From an uncultured Neomegalonema sp. (lineage in GTDB: Bacteria > Pseudomonadota > Alphaproteobacteria > Rhodobacterales > Rhodobacteraceae): DNA of 48,404 nucleotides. Positions 26,153 to 33,092 of the stretch are shown here, one piece after another. The position numbers were made by a program, and so were the translations under genes. Numbering within the stretch: the stretch's first letter is position 1; every line of letters begins with the position of its first letter. The DNA is taken from assembly GCA_937922185.1 (NCBI GenBank), contig CAKZUT010000162.1, positions 1 through 48,404 of the forward strand. The letters run 5' to 3'. The notes beneath the pieces are model-generated. The model did no database searches and was not told the DNA's origin. It worked only from the letters and a program-made list of their open reading frames with translations.

Positions 26153-27058
26153 TCAGCCTTTGCCCCGCCACGGGATCAGCCAGCGTTCGAGCAGGCGCAT
26201 CAGCATCTCGATGCCATATCCGATGATGCCGATGATGATGATGCCGATGACCACGGTATCGGTTTGCAGGAAGTTTTTCGCGATCATGATCATGGAGCCG
26301 ACGCCCTTTTCGGCGGCAACCAGCTCGGCGGCCACGACCGTACCCCAGCAGACGCCCATCGCCGTGCGGATGCCGGTGAAGATTTCCGGCAGGGCGTTGG
26401 GCAGAATGACGTTCTTGAGAACCTGGAATTTCGATGCTCCGAGGCTGTAGGCGGCGTGGACCTTCGATATCTTCACGCCCGAAACGCCGGAGCGCGCCGC
26501 GATAATCATGATGAACAGGGCGGCGAGGAAGAGAAGCGAAATCTTGGCCGTCTCGTCAATGCCCAGCCAGAGGATGAACAGCGGGATCAGCGCCAGAGGC
26601 GGGATCGGACGCATGAACTCGACAATGGGGTCGAACAGGCCCTTCACGACCGAACTGAGGCCCATGGCGAAGCCAAGCGGAATGCCGATCAGCGCACCGA
26701 AGAATACGCCCGCCAGAACACGGTAGACGCTGATGCCGACATGCTCGAACAGGGGGACATTGCGGAACCCCTGATCCATCAGCTTTGTCCAGCGCGCCCC
26801 CACGGCCTCGAAGGAGGGCCAGTAGATCGGCTTGACCCATCCGTTCGACGTCGTGACCCACCACAGCAACAGCAGGGCGAGGACGGTAATGATGCTGTAG
26901 AGGCGGCCCGAATTGACCGCCGTGGCATCACCGAACTTGACGGTCTTCTGACGGGTAAAGCTGTTATCGGCGATACCGAGCCACATCATCAGTGCAGAGG
27001 GCTGTTTCTCGGGGGCCGCAATGGGCCGTGCGGGCCTTTCGACGGGGGTGTCGGTCAT
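26153..27058 (-). CDS. TauC/SsuC-type ABC transporter permease
   Basis: This 301-residue inner-membrane permease of the taurine/sulfonate/nitrate importer family would form the channel of an ATP-driven importer. A soluble N-terminal stretch of about 55 residues is followed by about six membrane helices. The EAA-type loop that contacts the ATPase is present around KVHAAYSLGASKFQVLKNVILPNALPEIFTGIR. It overlaps the upstream ATPase gene by four bases (ATGA), so the two are coupled. The third component, a periplasmic binding protein, is not adjacent. The substrate may be a sulfonate, an aromatic acid or a quaternary amine; the nearby MttB-like gene suggests the last, as inference only. Confidence 0.9.
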   Translation of the reverse strand: MTDTPVERPARPIAAPEKQPSALMMWLGIADNSFTRQKTVKFGDATAVNSGRLYSIITVLALLLLWWVTTSNGWVKPIYWPSFEAVGARWTKLMDQGFRNVPLFEHVGISVYRVLAGVFFGALIGIPLGFAMGLSSVVKGLFDPIVEFMRPIPPLALIPLFILWLGIDETAKISLLFLAALFIMIIAARSGVSGVKISKVHAAYSLGASKFQVLKNVILPNALPEIFTGIRTAMGVCWGTVVAAELVAAEKGVGSMIMIAKNFLQTDTVVIGIIIIGIIGYGIEMLMRLLERWLIPWRGKG

Positions 27059-27870
27059 GTGGCGGCTCCTCCCATGATCTCTTCTTCCATTTCCCAGATC
27101 ATCGACAGGATTTCCTCGCGCTTCTCGATGAAGTCCGGGCTGGCCTTGATCTCGCGGGGGCTTTCGGTGAGGCCCCGTTCTGCGAAGGGCAGACGATATT
27201 CCCGGTGGATGCGGCCCGGACGGGGCGCCATCACGATCAGACGTTCGCCGAGGAACAGGGCTTCCTCGACCGAATGCGTGATCAGCACGATGGTCTTGCC
27301 CGTTTCCTTCCAGAGTTTGAGCACGAGACCCTGCATCTTCTCGCGGGTCAGGGCATCGAGCGCGCCGAGCGGCTCATCCATGAGAATGACGTCGGGATCG
27401 TTGGCGAGGCAGCGGGCAAGCGCAACGCGCTGCTGCATACCGCCGGAAAGCTGATAGACCGGCTTGTCCCCGAAATCGACAAGGCCGACGATTTCCAGAA
27501 GGTGATCGACCTTCTCTTTCCATTGCTTGCGGGGCTTGCCCATCATGCGCGGACCGAAGGAAATATTCCTCCTGACATCAAGCCACTCGAACAGCGCGCC
27601 CTGCTGGAAAACCATGCCCCTTTCGGAGGCGGGGCCTTTGACCTGCTGACCGTTCAGGAAGACGGCACCCTGAGTGGGCGCGAGAAATCCGGCAACGATG
27701 TTCAGAAGAGTGGTCTTGCCACAGCCTGACGGCCCGAGAACCGACAGCAACTCGCCGGAGCCGAGGCTGAGACTGACATTGCTGAGGGCATGAACCGAAC
27801 CGCCGCCCGGCAGTGTGAACACCATCGACACATCGTCAACGAGGAGTCCGTTATGATCGGCTCCATCCAT
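27055..27870 (-). CDS. TauB/SsuB-type ABC transporter ATPase
   Basis: This 271-residue ATPase subunit would power the neighbouring permease. It has Walker A GPSGCGKTT, Q-loop FQQGALFEW, signature LSGGMQQRVALAR, Walker B VILMDEPLGALD, and switch His in LITHSVEEA. The C-terminus is longer than in minimal ATPases (about 40 acidic/basic residues), as in other TauB-like proteins. AAGGA eight bases before the ATG supports the start. It is the first gene of a two-gene minus-strand operon. No solute-binding gene lies between it and the divergent dehydrogenase gene. Confidence 0.93.
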   Translation of the reverse strand: MDGADHNGLLVDDVSMVFTLPGGGSVHALSNVSLSLGSGELLSVLGPSGCGKTTLLNIVAGFLAPTQGAVFLNGQQVKGPASERGMVFQQGALFEWLDVRRNISFGPRMMGKPRKQWKEKVDHLLEIVGLVDFGDKPVYQLSGGMQQRVALARCLANDPDVILMDEPLGALDALTREKMQGLVLKLWKETGKTIVLITHSVEEALFLGERLIVMAPRPGRIHREYRLPFAERGLTESPREIKASPDFIEKREEILSMIWEMEEEIMGGAAT

Positions 27871-28239
27871 CCTGCTTTTCCTTCAATAGACAAACCAATA
27901 TCCCGGCACCCGTCCATCTGCTCCGGCGCTCGCGTTCACTCCATGTATCGTCGCACATGCACCAGAGCAGGATGACGAAAGGGTTGCATCATGGATCGCA
28001 ATCGCAGCGGATGCCGGTTCCGGCCCGCAGAATGAAAAGGAGAACGTCAGCGGACGCAAGGGTTAAGACCGTGACAACTTCGTAATGTTGCGGCGAAACG
28101 TCCCCTGTCACACGATTCGGACTCACTGGCACCATCGCCACATGAGCCGAAAGCGACATCGGAGGGGTCGGTCTTTGCACAGACGGTTCATTTGCCATGG
28201 CCTCACCGTCTCTCCGCAGCGTTTCCACGGAGAGATTTC
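27871..28239. other. Divergent intergenic region (transporter / dehydrogenase)
   Basis: These 369 bases separate two divergently read genes and must hold both promoters. GTGACA at 28071-28076 and TGTCAC at 28106-28111 form an inverted pair 35 bases apart, which could be half-sites of an operator. A 69-codon frame on the minus strand (28198 to 27989) has no recognisable domain and is not called. No solute-binding protein remnant was seen. Confidence 0.45.
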
Positions 28240-29199
28240 ATGAAGATCGGTTTTATCGGCCTCGGCAATGTCGGCGGCAAACTCGCGGGCAGTCTGATCC
28301 GCAACGGGCATGACGTGACCGTGCGCGATCTCGACCGCAAGGCGGCCCAGTCGTTTCTGGACCGGGGCGCGGCCTGGGGCGAGACACCGAAGGCCATGAT
28401 TGAGGATTGCGATGCGGTCATCACCTGCCTGCCCTCCCCCGCCGCAAGCGCGGCAGTGCTGGAAGCATCGGACGGTTTGCTGGCGGGCATGTCGCAGGGC
28501 AAGATCTGGATGGAGATGTCCACGACCGACGAGGCCGAGGTCAAGCGGCTGGGGGCTATGGTCGCGGCGAAAGGCGGTGAGGCGGTGGATTGCCCGGTTT
28601 CGGGCGGCTGTCACCGGGCCGATACGGGCAATATCTCCATCTTCGCCGGATGCGAGCGGGAAACGTTCGAGCGTATCTTTCCCGTCCTTAAATCGCTGGG
28701 ACGGCGCATTCTGCATACGGGGCCACTGGGAACAGCCTCCGTCCTGAAGGTGATGACGAATTATCTGGCGACCGCGAACCTGCTGACCTGCTGCGAGGCG
28801 CTGGTGACGATGAAGGCCGCCGGGATGGATCTCGCCACGACCTATGAGGCGATCCGAATCTCCTCGGGCACCTCTTTCGTCCATGAAACCGAAAGTCAGA
28901 TCATTCTGAACGGATCGCGCGATATCAGCTTCACGATGGACCTCGTGAAAAAAGATATCGGACTGTTCCAGGCCATTGCCGACCGGGCGGGCGTTCCCCT
29001 TGAGATCAGCCCGAAGATGGTCGAAATCTTCGATGACGGGATTGCCCGGTTCGGCGAGCGGGAGCTATCGCCCAATATCATCCGGCGGCTGGAGGAAGCC
29101 ACCGGCCTGTCGATCCTCGCGGACGGCTTTCCTGCGGAAATGACCGATGACGAGCCGGAAGAAGAAGGCTACGAAGTCGTGCGCGGCGGGAGGGCATGA
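28240..29199 (+). CDS. Beta-hydroxyacid dehydrogenase (3-hydroxyisobutyrate dehydrogenase family)
   Basis: This 319-residue NAD(P)-dependent oxidoreductase would oxidise a short beta-hydroxy acid or reduce a semialdehyde. The Rossmann dinucleotide site is IGFIGLGNVGGKLAGSLIRNGHDVTVRD, and the acidic residue after the second strand leans towards NAD. The substrate-binding motif is DCPVSGGCHRADTG. The catalytic Lys is in LGTASVLKVMTNYLATANL. GGAGAG upstream of the ATG at 28240 decides the start. Its last 122 bases lie antisense to the end of the membrane-protein gene on the other strand. The C-terminus is extended by an acidic tail (DDEPEEEGYEVVRGG), which is the part in that overlap. The precise substrate is unknown. 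Confidence 0.88.
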   Translation: MKIGFIGLGNVGGKLAGSLIRNGHDVTVRDLDRKAAQSFLDRGAAWGETPKAMIEDCDAVITCLPSPAASAAVLEASDGLLAGMSQGKIWMEMSTTDEAEVKRLGAMVAAKGGEAVDCPVSGGCHRADTGNISIFAGCERETFERIFPVLKSLGRRILHTGPLGTASVLKVMTNYLATANLLTCCEALVTMKAAGMDLATTYEAIRISSGTSFVHETESQIILNGSRDISFTMDLVKKDIGLFQAIADRAGVPLEISPKMVEIFDDGIARFGERELSPNIIRRLEEATGLSILADGFPAEMTDDEPEEEGYEVVRGGRA

Positions 29200-29794
29200 G
29201 CCGCGCGCGGCCCAGCAGGATCGCCGCGACGATCGCGCCGTTCAGAGCGAACAGATAGGCAGGATAAGCGAGCAGGACCGGCTCGACCGCCCCGACCGAG
29301 GCCATGGCGCAGGCCGAGGCGACGAAGGAGAGAAACCACGTCGCCAGCGTCTCGCTTTCCGGCGCAAGATACGCTTTCGCGACGGTCACGCCACCACCCA
29401 GAAGGCTGATGGTAATGGTGATCGCGAGGGCGTAGACGGCATCTTCCGTGAAGTACCACAGGATCAGCCCGAAAGCGGCGGCGGCCAGCACGGCACAATC
29501 GGCGCGCTTGAGAAAGCCACCCACCCCCAACCGGATCGAGAGCAGGAATACGGCTACCGTACCGCTCACCTGCACTCCCGCGAACCACAGGGATGATCCC
29601 GCGCCCTCGTAGACCTGCGAGAGGAAAGCGATCGATCCGAGGACGGACCAGATCAGCCATGAGGCCCTCTGCGGTTGCGTGCGGCCTGCGGTGGTGTCCC
29701 GGATGTAAGGCAGATAGGCGAAGGTGCTCAGGACACCGGACAGAATACCCAGCCCGATGAGCACAAGCGCCGGATCGTCGAAAAACGTGAACAT
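29078..29794 (-). CDS. Polytopic membrane protein, function unknown
   Basis: This 238-residue protein has about seven predicted hydrophobic segments (for example LVLIGLGILSGVLSTFAYLPYI, WSVLGSIAFLSQV, AVLAAAAFGLILWYF, YALAITITISLLGGG, AYPAYLFALNGAIVAAILLG). The TQPQRASWLIW segment is reminiscent of PQ-loop or SemiSWEET proteins, but I cannot place it firmly. The ATG at 29794 has GGAG seven bases upstream. The last ~40 residues (RSLLLPARHRSFPQESRPRG) are Arg-rich, coded antisense to the dehydrogenase tail, and look like read-through past an original stop. It sits between the dehydrogenase and the MttB-like gene, reading the same way as the latter. Confidence 0.7.
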   Translation of the reverse strand: MFTFFDDPALVLIGLGILSGVLSTFAYLPYIRDTTAGRTQPQRASWLIWSVLGSIAFLSQVYEGAGSSLWFAGVQVSGTVAVFLLSIRLGVGGFLKRADCAVLAAAAFGLILWYFTEDAVYALAITITISLLGGGVTVAKAYLAPESETLATWFLSFVASACAMASVGAVEPVLLAYPAYLFALNGAIVAAILLGRARLMPSRRARLRSLLLPARHRSFPQESRPRGSTGRWLPPAAG

Positions 29795-29914
29795 GGATAC
29801 ACTCCGAAATACGCGACCCCGAACAAGGGGAATGCGGTTTTCGTCATGCATCCGACAGAGCGAGTGCGGAGTGACCAAAATCACGCGAAAGGTGAGGGCA
29901 TCATCCTTCGATGT

Positions 29915-31483
29915 TCAGAAATCCGTCGGAGCACCCCCCTCACGCTTACGACGTTCCACGAATTCGTCGAGAGCCGCCCGGTTGTCCGGGTCCATGGCGG
30001 GAGGCTCGAACTCTTCGAGAATGCCTTTCCACAGCGTATTGGCCCGCTTTTCAGTGGGAAGCGCGCCACGATCTTCCCAGTTCTCGAAATTGGACCAGTC
30101 GGACAGGAAGGGCTGATAGAAGGCGGTTTCGTAGCGTTCCTGCGTATGGGGCGTACCGAAGAAATGCCCGCCCGCTCCGACATCGCGGATCGCATCCACG
30201 GCGATATCGGCTTCGGTGACGGGGACGGGCTGCACATAATGCTGCATCTGTTGCAGAGTTCCGCAGTCCATCACGAACTTCTCATAAGAGGCGCAGAGGC
30301 CACCCTCCAGCCATCCCGCCGCGTGATAGACCATGTTGGTCTGCCCCGTGATCGCGCCCCACAGAGAGAACGCGCTTTCCCATGCGGCCTGTGCGTCGGG
30401 ACAGTTGGCCGCGCAGGTATTGGAGGCGCGCAGGGGCAGATCGTAGAAACGGGCCATCTGTCCCGACATCTGGGTCGCGCGCATGTATTCGGGAGTGCCG
30501 AAAGCGGGGGAGCCGGTCCGCATATCCACATTGGAGGTAAAGGAACCGTAGACGGCGGGCGAGCCGGGGCGGACACATTGCAACAGGGCAATCGCGGCCA
30601 GCCCCTCCGCCGTCTGCTGGGCCACGGCACCCGCAAGCGTGACCGGTGCCATCGCACCCGACAGCGTGAAGGGCGAGACGACGGTGGGCTGGTTGCGCTC
30701 AGCCATCCGCATAGCCCCGTCGAGCATCGGCCAGTCATGTTTCAGGGGCGAGGTGGAGTTGATATTCGTGAACATTCTGGGGCTGGCCTCGAAGGCATCA
30801 TGGCTCAGGCCCGATGCCAGCCGCACCATCTCGATATTGTCCTCTATCCGCTCGGTACCGAGGGAATAGGCGTGGACGACCTTGTCGCAGAGGACCAGCT
30901 TGTCGTGCATGGCGTCCAGATGCCGGACAGAGGCATGGATATCGACCGGCTCGACCGGATAGCCGGAGATAAAATGCAGGCAGTTGAAATACTGGGTCAT
31001 CTTGACGAGATCGCGATAGGCGCGGCGATGACCCGTCTGCCGCCCCTCATCCAGATTGGAGTAATTGGGGGGAGAGCCGACCTGCCCGAAAGTCAGGTGC
31101 CGTCCGCCGACGGTAATGCGTCGCTCCGGGTTGCGGGGGGTTATGGTGAACTGCGAGGGAGCGAGCGCGATCTTCTCCATCACGAAATCACGCCCCATCA
31201 GGATCGTGACGCCATCCTCCAGCACGGTGCAACCCTCGCGAACGAGGATATCCACCGCTTTGGGGTGCAGGAACTGAATGCCGATCTCCTCCAGCACACG
31301 CATCGCCCCTTCATGAACGGCATGAACGCTGTCGATGGACAAAGGTTCGACAGGAGCATCGGTAAAGGTCGGGGTAACCCACGGGCTTTGGGTGATGATC
31401 GGCCCCTTGCCGCGCATGTTGGCGGCGCGCCCTCCTCCGCGACGACGTTTAGGTTCTTGCTGCAAGACGGTTTCAGCGGTCAT
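29915..31483 (-). CDS. MttB-superfamily methyltransferase (no pyrrolysine)
   Basis: This 522-residue protein of the trimethylamine methyltransferase family has an intact TIM-barrel frame (for example VDIHASVRHLDAMHDKLVLCDKVVHAYSLG; SSPLKHDWPMLDGAMRMAERNQPTVVSPFTLSGAMAPVTLAGAVAQQ; YEKFVMDCGTLQQMQHYV). There is no internal amber codon, so it belongs to the non-pyrrolysine group that includes glycine-betaine methyltransferases. It would move a methyl group from a quaternary or methylated amine to a corrinoid protein. GGGAG eight bases before the ATG supports the start at 31483. The corrinoid partner and reactivase are not in the window. It is divergent from folE across about 160 bases. Substrate is unproven. 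Confidence 0.9.
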   Translation of the reverse strand: MTAETVLQQEPKRRRGGGRAANMRGKGPIITQSPWVTPTFTDAPVEPLSIDSVHAVHEGAMRVLEEIGIQFLHPKAVDILVREGCTVLEDGVTILMGRDFVMEKIALAPSQFTITPRNPERRITVGGRHLTFGQVGSPPNYSNLDEGRQTGHRRAYRDLVKMTQYFNCLHFISGYPVEPVDIHASVRHLDAMHDKLVLCDKVVHAYSLGTERIEDNIEMVRLASGLSHDAFEASPRMFTNINSTSPLKHDWPMLDGAMRMAERNQPTVVSPFTLSGAMAPVTLAGAVAQQTAEGLAAIALLQCVRPGSPAVYGSFTSNVDMRTGSPAFGTPEYMRATQMSGQMARFYDLPLRASNTCAANCPDAQAAWESAFSLWGAITGQTNMVYHAAGWLEGGLCASYEKFVMDCGTLQQMQHYVQPVPVTEADIAVDAIRDVGAGGHFFGTPHTQERYETAFYQPFLSDWSNFENWEDRGALPTEKRANTLWKGILEEFEPPAMDPDNRAALDEFVERRKREGGAPTDF

Positions 31484-31642
31484 ATCGTATCTCCCGGATT
31501 TACAAAGAGTGCCGCACACACGATCCGGCAGCGCAAGGACGTTTGCGACGACGGGATGTCGTTTTGAAGCCCCGCTTCTTTCTCGTCAGTCGGCTGCAAA
31601 AGTTCTATAGAGGTACAGGGTTCGGCTGCGAGGGACAGTGCC

Positions 31643-32233
31643 GTGAACGACAATCGACCGACACAGGCGGAGGCGGAAGCCGCCGTCCGCACTCTGATCG
31701 AATGGGCCGGAGACGACCCCACACGGGAGGGCTTGCTGGATACCCCCGCGAGGGTTGCGCGGGCTTATCGCGAATGGTTCGTGGGATACGAGAGCGATCC
31801 CCATGCCTATCTGGAACGGACCTTCGAGGAAGTGGAGGGCTATGACGAGATGGTCGTGCTGCGCGATATCCGCTTCGAATCCTATTGCGAGCATCATATG
31901 TGCCCGATCATCGGCAAGGCGCATGTGGGGTATATCCCGGCGGGGCGCGTGGTCGGCATTTCCAAGCTGGCGCGCGTGGTCGAGGGCTATGCCAAGCGGA
32001 TGCAGGTGCAGGAAAAGATGACGGCGCAGGTGGCGCAGGCCATTGTATCGGTGCTGAAACCGCGCGGGGTGGCCGTAGTGCTGGAGGCCGAACACCAGTG
32101 CATGACCACGCGCGGCATCCACAAGCACGGGGTCAGCATGGTCACGAGCCAGATGCTGGGCCTGTTCCGCAGCGATCCGCGTACCCGCCAGGAATTCATG
32201 ACAGTGATCGGGAATCCGGTGAACCGGGGGTGA
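31643..32233 (+). CDS. folE: GTP cyclohydrolase I
   Basis: This 196-residue enzyme would convert GTP to dihydroneopterin triphosphate, the first step to folate and related pterins. It works as a homodecamer with zinc. Zinc ligands are in [20 protein letters not shown] and in [11 protein letters not shown]; the [20 protein letters not shown] segment is also standard. The start is GTG at 31643 with GAGGG about seven bases upstream; no ATG gives a full N-terminus. It is a single gene with MttB divergent and the cold-shock gene about 280 bases downstream. Confidence 0.96.
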   Translation: MNDNRPTQAEAEAAVRTLIEWAGDDPTREGLLDTPARVARAYREWFVGYESDPHAYLERTFEEVEGYDEMVVLRDIRFESYCEHHMCPIIGKAHVGYIPAGRVVGISKLARVVEGYAKRMQVQEKMTAQVAQAIVSVLKPRGVAVVLEAEHQCMTTRGIHKHGVSMVTSQMLGLFRSDPRTRQEFMTVIGNPVNRG

Positions 32234-32285
32234 TCGACACCCTCGTCTGAACTCAATACAGACCCTGAAACAGATCAGGCCACAT

Positions 32286-32311
32286 CATCCGCCGTATTAC
32301 CCCTGCGGATG
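32286..32311 (+). other. Weak hairpin downstream of folE
   Basis: CATCCGC pairs with GCGGATG across a 12-base loop, in the 282-base gap between folE and the cold-shock gene. No T-run follows, so it is only a possible terminator or RNA structure. Confidence 0.25.
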
Positions 32312-32515
32312 AAATATCGCACCCGGCACGATGCGCTCATTATCATTTAATTTACAGTTGCTCTTGTTTTCCGGTTCGGAACCTCTTAGGTGACGCTTGC
32401 AACGTTATACCCATCGCTTCTCTGTCTCCTTTACGGGCCACAGTCATCCGATTTGCTTTGACTGCGCCACAACTGTCGCATTTCGCGGACAGTGTTCCAT
32501 ACAGGAGATCTCACG

Positions 32516-32725
32516 ATGGCCAACGGCACCGTGAAATGGTATAATCCTTCCAAAGGCTTCGGCTTCATTCAGCCGGATACCGGCTCGAAGGATATCTTCA
32601 TCCACGCCAGCGCGCTTGAGCAGGCTGGCATCCAGGGCCTCGACGACGGACAGAAAGTGACGTTCGACGTCGAAGCAGGCCGTGACGGACGTGAATCCGC
32701 CACCAACGTCAAACTCGACGACTGA
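32516..32725 (+). CDS. Cold-shock domain protein
   Basis: This 69-residue single cold-shock domain protein would bind single-stranded nucleic acid and melt RNA structure. The RNP1 motif is KGFGFIQP and the RNP2 motif is DIFIHASAL; NGTVKWYNPSKGFGFI is the usual opening. AGGAG about eight bases before the ATG at 32516 decides the start over an upstream ATG at 32492. The 282 bases upstream contain no gene and may include a long 5-prime leader, as known for some csp genes. The tiny zinc-ribbon gene starts 109 bases after its stop. Confidence 0.93.
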   Translation: MANGTVKWYNPSKGFGFIQPDTGSKDIFIHASALEQAGIQGLDDGQKVTFDVEAGRDGRESATNVKLDD

Positions 32726-32834
32726 ACCGGATCGGGACGGCCTGAATGCGCCGTCTCTCTCCAATCTGCCCGCTTCCGCACTGCCGCTCCGGCAATGCGG
32801 GGGCGGGTCGTGTCTCGCAGCGGAGGACCGTGCC

Positions 32835-33005
32835 GTGACCGATATCACTGAATCCGAGAGTGTGGATACGTCCACAACAACGGACAAGCCAAAGGTGCGC
32901 CAGTGCCTTGCCTGCGGTACTGATTTCGACAGCGCCTGGGCAGGTGAACGCATCTGCAAGCGATGCAAATCCTCGAACAGATGGAAGAGCGGCGGGATCA
33001 GATGA
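32835..33005 (+). CDS. Small zinc-ribbon-like protein
   Basis: This 56-residue protein has a Ser/Thr/Glu-rich N-terminus, then a four-Cys module with CLACG and CKRC (Cys pairs 15 residues apart). That spacing fits a zinc ribbon, with a basic end (KSSNRWKSGGIR). The start is GTG at 32835 with GGAGG eight bases upstream, a strong ribosome site. The frame is open further back but overlaps the cold-shock gene. It probably binds zinc and perhaps nucleic acid; no named family is claimed. It lies between the cold-shock gene and dnaE on the same strand. Confidence 0.72.
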   Translation: MTDITESESVDTSTTTDKPKVRQCLACGTDFDSAWAGERICKRCKSSNRWKSGGIR

Positions 33006-33092
33006 TCCGCACCGGCTTTTGCCGCGCCGAGCGCCTGTCGAAACCGGGCGCAGTGGGTTAGGATCGACGGTATCCGAGTCGGAGCCGCGTTC

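Noticed and set aside
26215-26250. Short GATGATGATG-rich tract resembling a microsatellite
   Set aside because: It is coding sequence for an Ile-rich membrane helix of the permease.
27989-28198. 69-codon minus-strand frame in the divergent promoter region
   Set aside because: No recognised domain and atypical composition; it would occupy most of the only promoter space for two genes.
29915-31483. Possible pyrrolysine codon in the MttB homologue
   Set aside because: The frame is open throughout with no internal TAG.
32378-32406. GGAAC followed by CGTT upstream of the cold-shock gene, resembling a general-stress (EcfG) promoter
   Set aside because: The spacing is 20 bases, against the expected 16-17, so the match is not accepted.
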